This document shows positions 17,838-25,160 of a stretch of DNA of 64,000 nt, one piece after another (position 1 is the first letter of the stretch; the number at the start of each line of letters is the position of its first letter). The notes below the pieces were generated by a model, which ran no database searches, had not been told where the DNA came from, and worked only from the letters and a program-made list of their open reading frames with translations. Both the position numbers and the translations under genes were made by a program. Source of the stretch: Oscillospiraceae bacterium (GTDB lineage Bacteria; Bacillota; Clostridia; Oscillospirales; Acutalibacteraceae); NCBI GenBank assembly GCA_022508805.1, contig JAFLUM010000004.1:1-64000 (forward strand). The letters are read 5' to 3'.

Positions 17838-20404
17838 TTATATTGCCTCTTAAGGAATTCTATTAACTCTTTTTTCGTTTGCGGGACAAATATTTTTTCG
17901 GGCGAACGGTATATTTTTTTCAGTTTATCAATAAATCCGATTATTCCCTGCCATCTTTCGCCCTTAAAAGAGTCCTCGGTAAATAAAATTCTGTATGTGA
18001 AAATGAGCGTAGGCTCACAGTCAAGAAGAATTTTGGGTATGAGCTGAGCCGTTGAAAAGCAGGATATCAAAACACGGTCATCGGTTATTTTATTTTTTAA
18101 ACATTCAAGCTCCCACAAATTATTTTCGGCAATCGTGAGTCCCTGAGAGCTAAAATCCTGCATACGCGGATGGAGCTTTATTACAAGGCTGCCGCCGACA
18201 GCTTCCGAAATATTTTTTAGCAGTTCGGATTCAGAAATTTTAAGTGTACCGTCTATTTCGTCTAACGGTTGGGTGAGGCAGACGGTTTTTTTGTCATATG
18301 AGTTTGTCTCGTGATAATCGAATATTTTTTCAAGATTTTCAATACATTCAGCACTGCACTGCGGAAGCTGTATACAGTTATCAGTCATTTTGCCCGAATA
18401 AAGCTCCGTATTGCTTACGTAAATCGCTGAAGGTTCTATTTTCAGTCTGCCGCCGAATACAATTTCGTCCATAAATCTGAAAAGCCTTGTGGTGTCGCGA
18501 TTAACATTGACAAAATACACCCCCGCCCCCTCCTCTAACATTATTACGTCCGCCGTGTCAAGAGCAATATGCATATTTATGGCAAATGGAGTCTTTGCGC
18601 AGAGCACCAAAGTACCGTAATCCTTTTTATTAAACGGTATTTTTTCACTGCTGTATTTGTTTATTGTGTATCTTGGAAAAATCAGCCTTAAAAACGTGAT
18701 TATTTTATTGCACGGTTTGTATTTTTCGATATCGTAAACATTATTAAAAATGTCAAGATTTTTTAAACGGTCTGATATTTCTCTTGAAGCATTAAACTGA
18801 TGATAAATATAAATGTCCCCGTTGCCGTGGTTCTCGGCAAATCTTACGGCGTTCATAATTTGAATAGGCGTATCACAGAGGACAGCAAAATTATTGTTTT
18901 TTTTATCGTTTTTTTCGTCGTATTCGATAAGATACATACCGTATCCCAAGGTTATCCAGAAAAAGTAAGTGTATACCGTTCGGGAATAGAATAAATCGGT
19001 AGTAAACAGGACAAAAGTCAACATTCCCACTAAAATCGCTGTCAAAAATCCGAGATCAGTTCTGTGGGTATGCTTTTTTTGCTGATATCCCATAAGTTTT
19101 TTAAGGCAAAGAATAAAAAACACGGCTGTCACAGTAACGCTTACAAGTCCTCCGCCGATGAGAACCTCAAGGTAACCGTTGAGCAGTGATACACCTGTGA
19201 CAATCTCCTCGCACGCATCGGGAAAGTGTATTTTTGCAAATTCTGCTCTGTTGCTCATACTCGGAGACACGCCCAAAAGCGGCCTTAAGGTGAAAAGTTT
19301 AAAGCTGTCGCGCCATACGTGAATACGCCCGTTGGAACGGTCGTCCTTTGTTTCTATATCAAGGCGGACTATCTCCTGCCTTTCAAATGCTTCTCCGCCG
19401 TCATGTTCATTGTAATTTACATTAAGATTTTTAAATTCGACTTCTTTGCCGTTAAATGCATAAATTCTCGTTATAAAATCAGCGTAATCAAGTCTTGTCT
19501 GTTGACTGACATTATTAAGAGCATACTGCTGTAAATAGGGTAAACTCTGTTTTACTGCGGAAATTATGCCAAACGCCGCTATGCAGGCAAGTCCTGCACT
19601 GATCGTTCTTATTGTAAGTTCTCGCCAAAATTTTGAATCAAATTTACCACTTATTGATTTTGCAAAATAAAATGCACATACAAATACGGACACATAAAAA
19701 GCTACTGTTGACGAGCGTGAGCCTGTTAAAACAAGCATAATCAAGTGTATGACAGCATTAAGGGCGTTAAAACCTTTTTCCGGTCTGTTTTTACCGTTTT
19801 TAATATTAAGCAGTGAGAAATATATTACGACGATCGCCATAAGGCCCTGAAAATTTGTCTCGTAGTAAAATCCCCATACTCTGCGATACCCCGACTGATA
19901 TCCCTGCTCGATTATTCTGCCCGACTCCTCCATTACGTACTGATATTCCATACATAAAAAGTACGTTGAAAGGGAGATAAGCACGTAAATAAGGCTCATC
20001 ACCGCGATAATGTAACCGATTATTCTGAATTCTCTTTTTACCTCTGCAATATCACGGTTTCCGAATTGGTAGAAAATCAGAAAATCAACGGCAAGATATA
20101 TCATTATCATTATATTGGTATATACGCCGTATTTGATGTTGATAAGTGACGACAGAGCCGTCACGGCGATAAAGGCGATAAGCAGTACCGTATAACGTGC
20201 CTTGAACATATTCCGCCTTGTAAAAATATCCCAAATCAGGTATACGGCAGAAAGAATGAGCATAACTGCGGGGATAATATAGCTGTCGCAAATAAATCCC
20301 AGCGGCGTAAGGCGCTGCATCATTCCGTACACGGTAAATATTATCATTATCAAAAGGCGGAGACCGTAAAACGCCTTATTACCAATCATATTATAAGAAC
20401 ACAT
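17834..20404 (-). CDS. Wzy-like polymerase fused to a sialyltransferase-like (GT52-type) domain
   Basis: A single frame codes about 856 residues. Residues up to about 515 form a polytopic membrane protein with the Wzy/O-antigen-ligase layout, including a large loop (YNEHDGGEAFERQEI to RPLLGVSPSMSN) between late helices. From about 520 on is a soluble domain opening NFAVLCDTPIQIMNAVRFA, with the three motifs of bacterial sialyltransferases: LEEGAG ((D/E)(D/E)G), KLHPR (HP) and ISCFSTAQ (S). It would thus both polymerise repeat units and add a nonulosonate from the CMP donor made downstream. The seam EKNDKKNNN is coded by A7 (18909-18915) and A8 (18897-18904) tracts. Start: ATG 20404 (overlapping the previous gene by 14 nt) or ATG 20389; a TTG at 20437 is unlikely. 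Confidence 0.8.
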   Translation of the reverse strand: MCSYNMIGNKAFYGLRLLIMIIFTVYGMMQRLTPLGFICDSYIIPAVMLILSAVYLIWDIFTRRNMFKARYTVLLIAFIAVTALSSLINIKYGVYTNIMIMIYLAVDFLIFYQFGNRDIAEVKREFRIIGYIIAVMSLIYVLISLSTYFLCMEYQYVMEESGRIIEQGYQSGYRRVWGFYYETNFQGLMAIVVIYFSLLNIKNGKNRPEKGFNALNAVIHLIMLVLTGSRSSTVAFYVSVFVCAFYFAKSISGKFDSKFWRELTIRTISAGLACIAAFGIISAVKQSLPYLQQYALNNVSQQTRLDYADFITRIYAFNGKEVEFKNLNVNYNEHDGGEAFERQEIVRLDIETKDDRSNGRIHVWRDSFKLFTLRPLLGVSPSMSNRAEFAKIHFPDACEEIVTGVSLLNGYLEVLIGGGLVSVTVTAVFFILCLKKLMGYQQKKHTHRTDLGFLTAILVGMLTFVLFTTDLFYSRTVYTYFFWITLGYGMYLIEYDEKNDKKNNNFAVLCDTPIQIMNAVRFAENHGNGDIYIYHQFNASREISDRLKNLDIFNNVYDIEKYKPCNKIITFLRLIFPRYTINKYSSEKIPFNKKDYGTLVLCAKTPFAINMHIALDTADVIMLEEGAGVYFVNVNRDTTRLFRFMDEIVFGGRLKIEPSAIYVSNTELYSGKMTDNCIQLPQCSAECIENLEKIFDYHETNSYDKKTVCLTQPLDEIDGTLKISESELLKNISEAVGGSLVIKLHPRMQDFSSQGLTIAENNLWELECLKNKITDDRVLISCFSTAQLIPKILLDCEPTLIFTYRILFTEDSFKGERWQGIIGFIDKLKKIYRSPEKIFVPQTKKELIEFLKRQYK

Positions 20405-21461
20405 CCTGTAAATGCGCTGCCTGCGCTTTAATATCAAAGCCTGCGTTTTTTATTTCCTCAGAGGTGTCCGCTCTCTCATAACGGGCGCACTGTAAAGCTC
20501 TTTTCGCCCAAAAGGAGGCAGACGCGTTTAAATTTATATATTGAACAAGTTCTGTCACCTTTGCCGCCTTCGTGACCGCGCTGCTTGTAAGGCAACGCAG
20601 TCCCGAGCTTTGCGCCTCGATCAATACGACGGGAAGTCCCTCAAACCGTGAGGGCAACAAAAGTAAGTCCATAGCCTGAAGTATTCTATGGACATCGGAG
20701 CGCACACCTGTCATAATAACGCATTTCCCCAGTCCGAGATTTTTTATTTTATTTAGAACGGCATCTTTATCCTCGCCGTCGCCGACTAACAGCAAAACGG
20801 CATTTCTATTATGCTTTAATATCTCATTAAAAACATCTATTAAAAACAGCGTGTTTTTTTGATAACACAGTCTGCCGATGTGACCGATAACGAGCCTGTT
20901 TTCAATGTGGAATTCTTTTCTTACCTCGTTTCTGACGAATTGGTCAAATTTGAACCGTTCGGTATCAACGGCGTTGTTTATTACGGTCGCGCTTTTTGCA
21001 TACTTTTCGCCGAACATAAATTTTGCCGCCCCTTTTGAGCAGGCAAGCCTTTTATCAGTCATAAAATTGAGTAAGGGTCTGAGTATCAGATGCACCCTTA
21101 AATTGCCTACGGAATTATTGTGGCTGTGGGTGATGATCTTAATCCCTTTTTTGCCGAAAAGTCCAAACATTGAAAACACTGCCGAGGCTGACAGAATATT
21201 GTAATAAACCGTATCATATCCGTTTTCGGAAACAATTTTTCTTATGGACATCATATGCCTTATGATATTCTCACGCCGTGAAGGAATATAAAAAATCTTA
21301 CTGCCGAGTGATACTGCCTCTTTTTCGTATGCCATAACAGGACAGTCGGTCACAAAATCGAATATGATTTTACTGCGGTCAAGATTTATGAAATAATTCA
21401 TCAAATACGCTTCGATGCCGCCGCTGTTTTCGGTCATTCCGTACACAAGTATTCTGCGCAT
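20391..21461 (-). CDS. Glycosyltransferase family 4 (GT-B)
   Basis: The 356-residue enzyme starts RRILVYGMTENSGGIEAYLMNYF (acceptor-side loop of GT-B transferases) and carries the donor-domain motifs VIGHIGRLCYQKN and LLPSRFEGLPVVLIEAQSSGL, the EX7E-type signature of GT4. It would add a sugar to the lipid-linked repeat unit on the cytoplasmic side. The sugar cannot be named. It lies 11 nt after the GT2 gene in the same operon. Confidence 0.9.
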   Translation of the reverse strand: MRRILVYGMTENSGGIEAYLMNYFINLDRSKIIFDFVTDCPVMAYEKEAVSLGSKIFYIPSRRENIIRHMMSIRKIVSENGYDTVYYNILSASAVFSMFGLFGKKGIKIITHSHNNSVGNLRVHLILRPLLNFMTDKRLACSKGAAKFMFGEKYAKSATVINNAVDTERFKFDQFVRNEVRKEFHIENRLVIGHIGRLCYQKNTLFLIDVFNEILKHNRNAVLLLVGDGEDKDAVLNKIKNLGLGKCVIMTGVRSDVHRILQAMDLLLLPSRFEGLPVVLIEAQSSGLRCLTSSAVTKAAKVTELVQYINLNASASFWAKRALQCARYERADTSEEIKNAGFDIKAQAAHLQDVFL

Positions 21462-21472
21462 TTTTCATTTCC

Positions 21473-22543
21473 TTACTTAATTTTCATTTTGTTAAACAAA
21501 GCCGGAGCTTTATGCTGTATAAGCCAAATCAGTCTGCCTGCGACCTCTGCCGCAAAAGGGCTGCCGCTCTTTACTAACGCATTCATTACTGTTTGCATTT
21601 TAGAAATGTCGGCAGTGTATCTTTTTGCCTCGACGGTATTTATATGATTTAAAAGCGATTTCACTCTTTCCCGCCGCTCTGCCGAAGTGATTCCGCTCTC
21701 AGTGCCGCATTCATTCACAATGGCGGAAAAAACGTGTTTAATATGCACGGCGCACATGAGCTCACGGGGTTTTCCGCCGTAAACTCCGGCGCTTTTTAAA
21801 AGCTCCCGCTGAGCGAAAAATCTGTTGTTGATAATTTCCGTAAAGCCCTGTAAATACGGCTTATTTGTAAGACTTGTCCTTTGATATTTCATATAGTGGT
21901 AATATTTATCTTGAACGGTCTTAAGGGAATTTACATATTTAAACAGGTCGATTATAAAAAAATAGTCCTCACTGTGCATTAAATCCGCAAATTTAACGCC
22001 GTTATTTTTGATAACGTCAGCCTTATAAATTTTGTTCCAGCTTACGGCAAGCACCTTTGCAGCATCCAAAAACGGTACGGCGGCAACACAGTCCCTGTGA
22101 TTATCGGCAAAAATTACAGGCGGATCAACTTCAACGCTGTACAAAAACAAATCATCACTGTCAAGAAAATCCTGATAATATCCGCTGATAACAATATCGC
22201 AGCCTGCGGCTTCGATTTCGGACAGCATTGACGCTAACATATTCTGCTCAATGCAGTCATCGCAGTCGATAAACATAATATAATCACCGCAAGCCTTATC
22301 AATAGCCATATTTCGGGCAGATGCAGGACCGCGGGCTTTGTCTTCGTGGAAAACCTTTATCCGCGAATCTGACCTCGCAAATTCATCGCACATTGCCGCA
22401 CTGTTATCCTGTGAACAGCTTTCCACAATGATCAGTTCAAAATCCGTGTGCGTTTGCCTTATCACGCTTTCAACGGATTTTTTTAGACAGTGCTGTGCAT
22501 TGTAAACCGGCATTATTAAGCTGACCTTACTCATATAATACAT
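21473..22543 (-). CDS. Glycosyltransferase family 2
   Basis: This 356-residue GT-A enzyme starts with VSLIMPVYNAQHCLKKSVESVIRQTHTDFELIIVESCSQDN, the classic GT2 nucleotide-binding fold, and has a DXD-type motif in MFIDCDDCIEQNML. The C-terminal part is helical. I set the start at the ATG at 22543, five bases after AAGGA. The open frame runs on to 22633 and overlaps spo0A, but that part is the spo0A terminator hairpin read through. It is the first gene of the long polysaccharide operon, and no clear promoter fits between it and the spo0A terminator. Confidence 0.88.
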   Translation of the reverse strand: MYYMSKVSLIMPVYNAQHCLKKSVESVIRQTHTDFELIIVESCSQDNSAAMCDEFARSDSRIKVFHEDKARGPASARNMAIDKACGDYIMFIDCDDCIEQNMLASMLSEIEAAGCDIVISGYYQDFLDSDDLFLYSVEVDPPVIFADNHRDCVAAVPFLDAAKVLAVSWNKIYKADVIKNNGVKFADLMHSEDYFFIIDLFKYVNSLKTVQDKYYHYMKYQRTSLTNKPYLQGFTEIINNRFFAQRELLKSAGVYGGKPRELMCAVHIKHVFSAIVNECGTESGITSAERRERVKSLLNHINTVEAKRYTADISKMQTVMNALVKSGSPFAAEVAGRLIWLIQHKAPALFNKMKIK

Positions 22544-22572
22544 ATCAATCCTTATTAAAAATATGTATATAT

Positions 22573-22611
22573 TAAAAAGTATCCTGCCCTTACTTTTACA
22601 GGACAGGATAC
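22573..22611 (-). terminator. Terminator of spo0A, upstream of the polysaccharide operon
   Basis: A 12-bp stem with one mismatch (22579-22590 with 22600-22611) is followed on the minus strand by TTTTTAATATAT. It lies between spo0A and the GT2 gene; readthrough would feed the operon downstream. Confidence 0.85.
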
Positions 22612-22629
22612 GGTCATATCTTAAAAATA

Positions 22630-23388
22630 TCACGATATTTTCATACGGAGACGAAGCTTATCGCTTATCATTGCGATGAACTCGGAATTTGTCGGCTTAC
22701 CGCGTGAATTCTGAATGGTATAGCCGAAATAGGAGCTTAAAACGTCAACGTCTCCCCTGTCCCACGCGACCTCGATAGCGTGGCGAATGGCGCGCTCCAC
22801 CCGCGAAGAGGTCGTGGAATAAATTTTTGCTACGGTGGGATACAGCACCTTTGTGACGGAATTCATCATCTCCTTATCGTTTATCGACAAAACGATCGCC
22901 TCGCGCAGATAGCGGTAACCCTTGATATGAGCGGGAACGCCTATCTGATGCATTATCTCGCTGACCGTCACCTCTAAATCGTTGTCACGCTGGATTCCGG
23001 AATCTGATTTATTGCGGTTCCAGCCTGTAAGCTGAGTTATACGCTGAGCCAGTATATCTATGTCAAAGGGTTTAAGGAAATAGTAATCTGCGCCGGCGTT
23101 AAGTATTTCGTGCTCAAAGCGCTGATTATCCGAGCTGGACATAACGGTTATAAGCGGTCGGTTTTCGCTGTCCGTGAGTTTCATAATAACTCCAAGCGCA
23201 TCAAGATTGGACATAAATGCATCCATAACAAGCACGTCCGCACCGGTGCTTTCAAACTTTGAGAGCAGGCATTTTCCGTCTTTGGGCACAAGAGTGACGT
23301 CGCAGCCGTACGTTCTTAATACGTTAGCACAATTTTTCCCGAATTCGCTCCCCTCACCTGTAAGCAGTACTTTAAGATTGTTTCCCAT
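22630..23388 (-). CDS. spo0A: Sporulation transcription factor Spo0A
   Basis: Spo0A is the phosphorylation-activated master regulator of sporulation. The 252-residue protein has a receiver domain (about 1-120) with Asp56 in [10 protein letters not shown] and Lys in FLKPFD, a linker, and the highly conserved effector domain (about 145-252) with [16 protein letters not shown], the recognition region [18 protein letters not shown] and [18 protein letters not shown]. Start at ATG 23388 behind GGAGG with 8-nt spacing, preferred over ATG 23403. Odd: the two acidic residues that bind Mg2+ near the N-terminus (Asp10-Asp11 in B. subtilis) appear as Gly11-Glu12 in VLLTGEG. It has its own terminator and a promoter in a palindrome. 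Confidence 0.95.
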   Translation of the reverse strand: MGNNLKVLLTGEGSEFGKNCANVLRTYGCDVTLVPKDGKCLLSKFESTGADVLVMDAFMSNLDALGVIMKLTDSENRPLITVMSSSDNQRFEHEILNAGADYYFLKPFDIDILAQRITQLTGWNRNKSDSGIQRDNDLEVTVSEIMHQIGVPAHIKGYRYLREAIVLSINDKEMMNSVTKVLYPTVAKIYSTTSSRVERAIRHAIEVAWDRGDVDVLSSYFGYTIQNSRGKPTNSEFIAMISDKLRLRMKIS

Positions 23389-23437
23389 TTTTGTGACCTC
23401 CATACATTTTTAAATCATTTTGTGATTTCTAATTTCT

Positions 23438-23471
23438 GCCATATTTTACCATAAATGGTAAAATATGGCAA
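23438..23471 (-). promoter_or_regulatory. spo0A promoter inside a perfect inverted repeat
   Basis: TTGCCA (23466-23471), 17 nt, then TAAAAT (23443-23448) on the minus strand form a good sigma-A promoter about 50 nt before the start codon. The spacer, the -10 box and part of the -35 box lie in a perfect 15-bp inverted repeat with a 2-nt centre (23438-23469). No T run follows, so an operator is more likely than a terminator. Confidence 0.7.
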
Positions 23472-23501
23472 TAGGCAATGTAAAATTATTTTTAAAAATT
23501 T

Positions 23502-23508
23502 TTCGACA
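23502..23508 (-). promoter_or_regulatory. Spo0A binding site (0A box)
   Basis: TGTCGAA on the minus strand is a perfect match to the 0A box. It lies about 30 nt upstream of the spo0A -35 box, which fits autoregulation. A one-mismatch copy (plus strand TTCGATA) is at 23535-23541. The remaining upstream stretch to 23826 is AT-rich, and I see no gene or convincing sigma-H promoter in it. Confidence 0.5.
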
Positions 23509-23826
23509 GCAAATTATTATTTTTAATTTTATTATTCGATAAAAAATTCGGTGAATTACAAAGCAAACATATACTTTGCGCAGAATTTGGCGGAACAGAC
23601 TGTTTTTCTTGCAAAAAAATATGTATATTTTATAAGATTTTCGGTTGCTTTTTGACTATGGCAATTTTAATATTCACATTGTTAAAAAATTAATTTGAAC
23701 TTTGAAATTGTTGAAAACTCTGTTGATACTGTCAAAAACTTCGGTTTTTCAAGACATTTTGAAATATAATCATAAAAAATTTGTAAAGCTTTATTCTTTA
23801 CAGAACAAATATTCCACAGAAATATA

Positions 23827-23874
23827 CAAAAAAACACGGTGCATATACATCTGTATATGCGCCGTGTTTTTTGA
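23827..23874 (-). terminator. Terminator of the MacA/MacB-like operon
   Basis: Two stacked stems (CACGG/CCGTG with flanking A/T, then GCATATACA with TGTATATGC) give a hairpin of about 20 pairs around one mismatch, with A and T runs on both sides. It follows the permease stop codon at 23902. Confidence 0.85.
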
Positions 23875-23901
23875 AGGTAAAAATTCAAAAACTGTTATAT
23901 T

Positions 23902-25146
23902 TCAGTCTCTGCGAAGTGCCTCGATGGGCGGAAGCTTAGCAGCTCTCCTTGCGGGATAAACGCCGAATATAATTCCGATCGCCGAAGAGAAGCCAATTGC
24001 CAACGCGACTGTTGAAAGCTCGACCTGAAGAGGCACGCCCATAATATACGACACCAATGCCGCTCCCGAAACGCCCAGCAAAAGTCCTATGACACCGCCT
24101 ATTAAGCAAAGTATGACGGATTCGGTCAAGAACTGGAACATGATCGTACCCGTTTTGGCTCCCAGCGCCTTTCTTATTCCGATCTCACGCGTGCGCTCGG
24201 TAATTGAAACGAGCATTATGTTCATAACGCCGATTCCGCCGACCACCAGTGAAATGGCACTGACAGCCGCGATAAATATGGTGAAAACATTGATAACGGT
24301 GTCAAGCAGGTCAATATATGTTGCCATATTCGTGACACTGTAGCAATCCTTCTCGTGATTACCGTGTAAGGAACGAATGTAGTTGATTGCCGACGCACCG
24401 ATACCGTCCAGCATACTCTCATCGGTGGCAGTTATGGTTATCATATCGTACCGACCGGACGTGGAGCCGTTCAGGGCCGACGCTACGGGAGCAGGCATCA
24501 GCATCATACAGCTCATTATCTCCATACCGCCCATGGAGGACATATTCTCCATCATTTCATCGGTATCAAGATTCATACTCGCCATAAGGTCGACAACGCC
24601 GATTATTTTTATTGAGACGGTCATATCGTTGGCAGTACAGCGGATATACTCGCCTACTACGTCCTTTTTTCCGTACATTTGAAGTGCGCTGCCGGAGTCG
24701 ATAACTCCCACATACTTTCCGTTATCATATTCGTCCTCAGTAAAGAAACGGCCGTACAGACAAGGAGTGCGCATAAGCATCTGCATATCCGTATTACAGC
24801 CTATTCCCATAAGGAAGCCCGTTTCGTCATGTACGGTCATCTGAGCCATTGCCATCGACCGCATTGACGCATACTGAACGCCGCTGAGCTTTTTTATTGC
24901 CTTTATATCGGCGTCTGTAAAATAATCCTCGTCATCGGCATTTCTCGAGTTGACCGTAAGAGCTATTGCGCTGTTACCCATATCGCGGATCATACCGACA
25001 ATGTAATCTCTGCCGCCGTTACCCACCGTGACTATCGCAATAACGGAAGCAACGCCGATAATTATACCGAGCATAGTAAGAAGCGAGCGCAAAAGGTTTG
25101 TCTTTATGCTGAATACGGCAATGCGGATATTTTCTTTAATATTCAA
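23902..25146 (-). CDS. MacB-like ABC transporter permease (FtsX domain)
   Basis: The 414-residue protein has the MacB layout: N-terminal helix (LLRSLLTMLGIIIGVASVIAIVTVGNGG), a periplasmic-type core domain (about 45-280), and three C-terminal helices ending VYPARRAAKLPPIEALR. Unlike E. coli MacB it has no fused ATPase. It follows the membrane-fusion protein gene by 14 nt. In Firmicutes such pairs work with a separate MacB-type ATPase to export peptides or other compounds, but none lies next to them here. The core domain is unusually rich in Met (for example SMGGMEIMSCMMLMPAP). Confidence 0.9.
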   Translation of the reverse strand: MNIKENIRIAVFSIKTNLLRSLLTMLGIIIGVASVIAIVTVGNGGRDYIVGMIRDMGNSAIALTVNSRNADDEDYFTDADIKAIKKLSGVQYASMRSMAMAQMTVHDETGFLMGIGCNTDMQMLMRTPCLYGRFFTEDEYDNGKYVGVIDSGSALQMYGKKDVVGEYIRCTANDMTVSIKIIGVVDLMASMNLDTDEMMENMSSMGGMEIMSCMMLMPAPVASALNGSTSGRYDMITITATDESMLDGIGASAINYIRSLHGNHEKDCYSVTNMATYIDLLDTVINVFTIFIAAVSAISLVVGGIGVMNIMLVSITERTREIGIRKALGAKTGTIMFQFLTESVILCLIGGVIGLLLGVSGAALVSYIMGVPLQVELSTVALAIGFSSAIGIIFGVYPARRAAKLPPIEALRRD

Positions 25147-25160
25147 TATCTACACCCCTA

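Noticed and set aside
22544-22633. Upstream extension of the GT2 reading frame to 22633, overlapping the spo0A stop by 4 nt
   Set aside because: The extra residues are the spo0A terminator hairpin read as codons; the GT2 fold starts just after the ATG at 22543, which has a ribosome binding site.
23702-23959. 85-codon plus-strand frame between spo0A and the MacB-like gene
   Set aside because: It runs through a strong terminator hairpin and into the antisense of the permease gene; no ribosome binding site.
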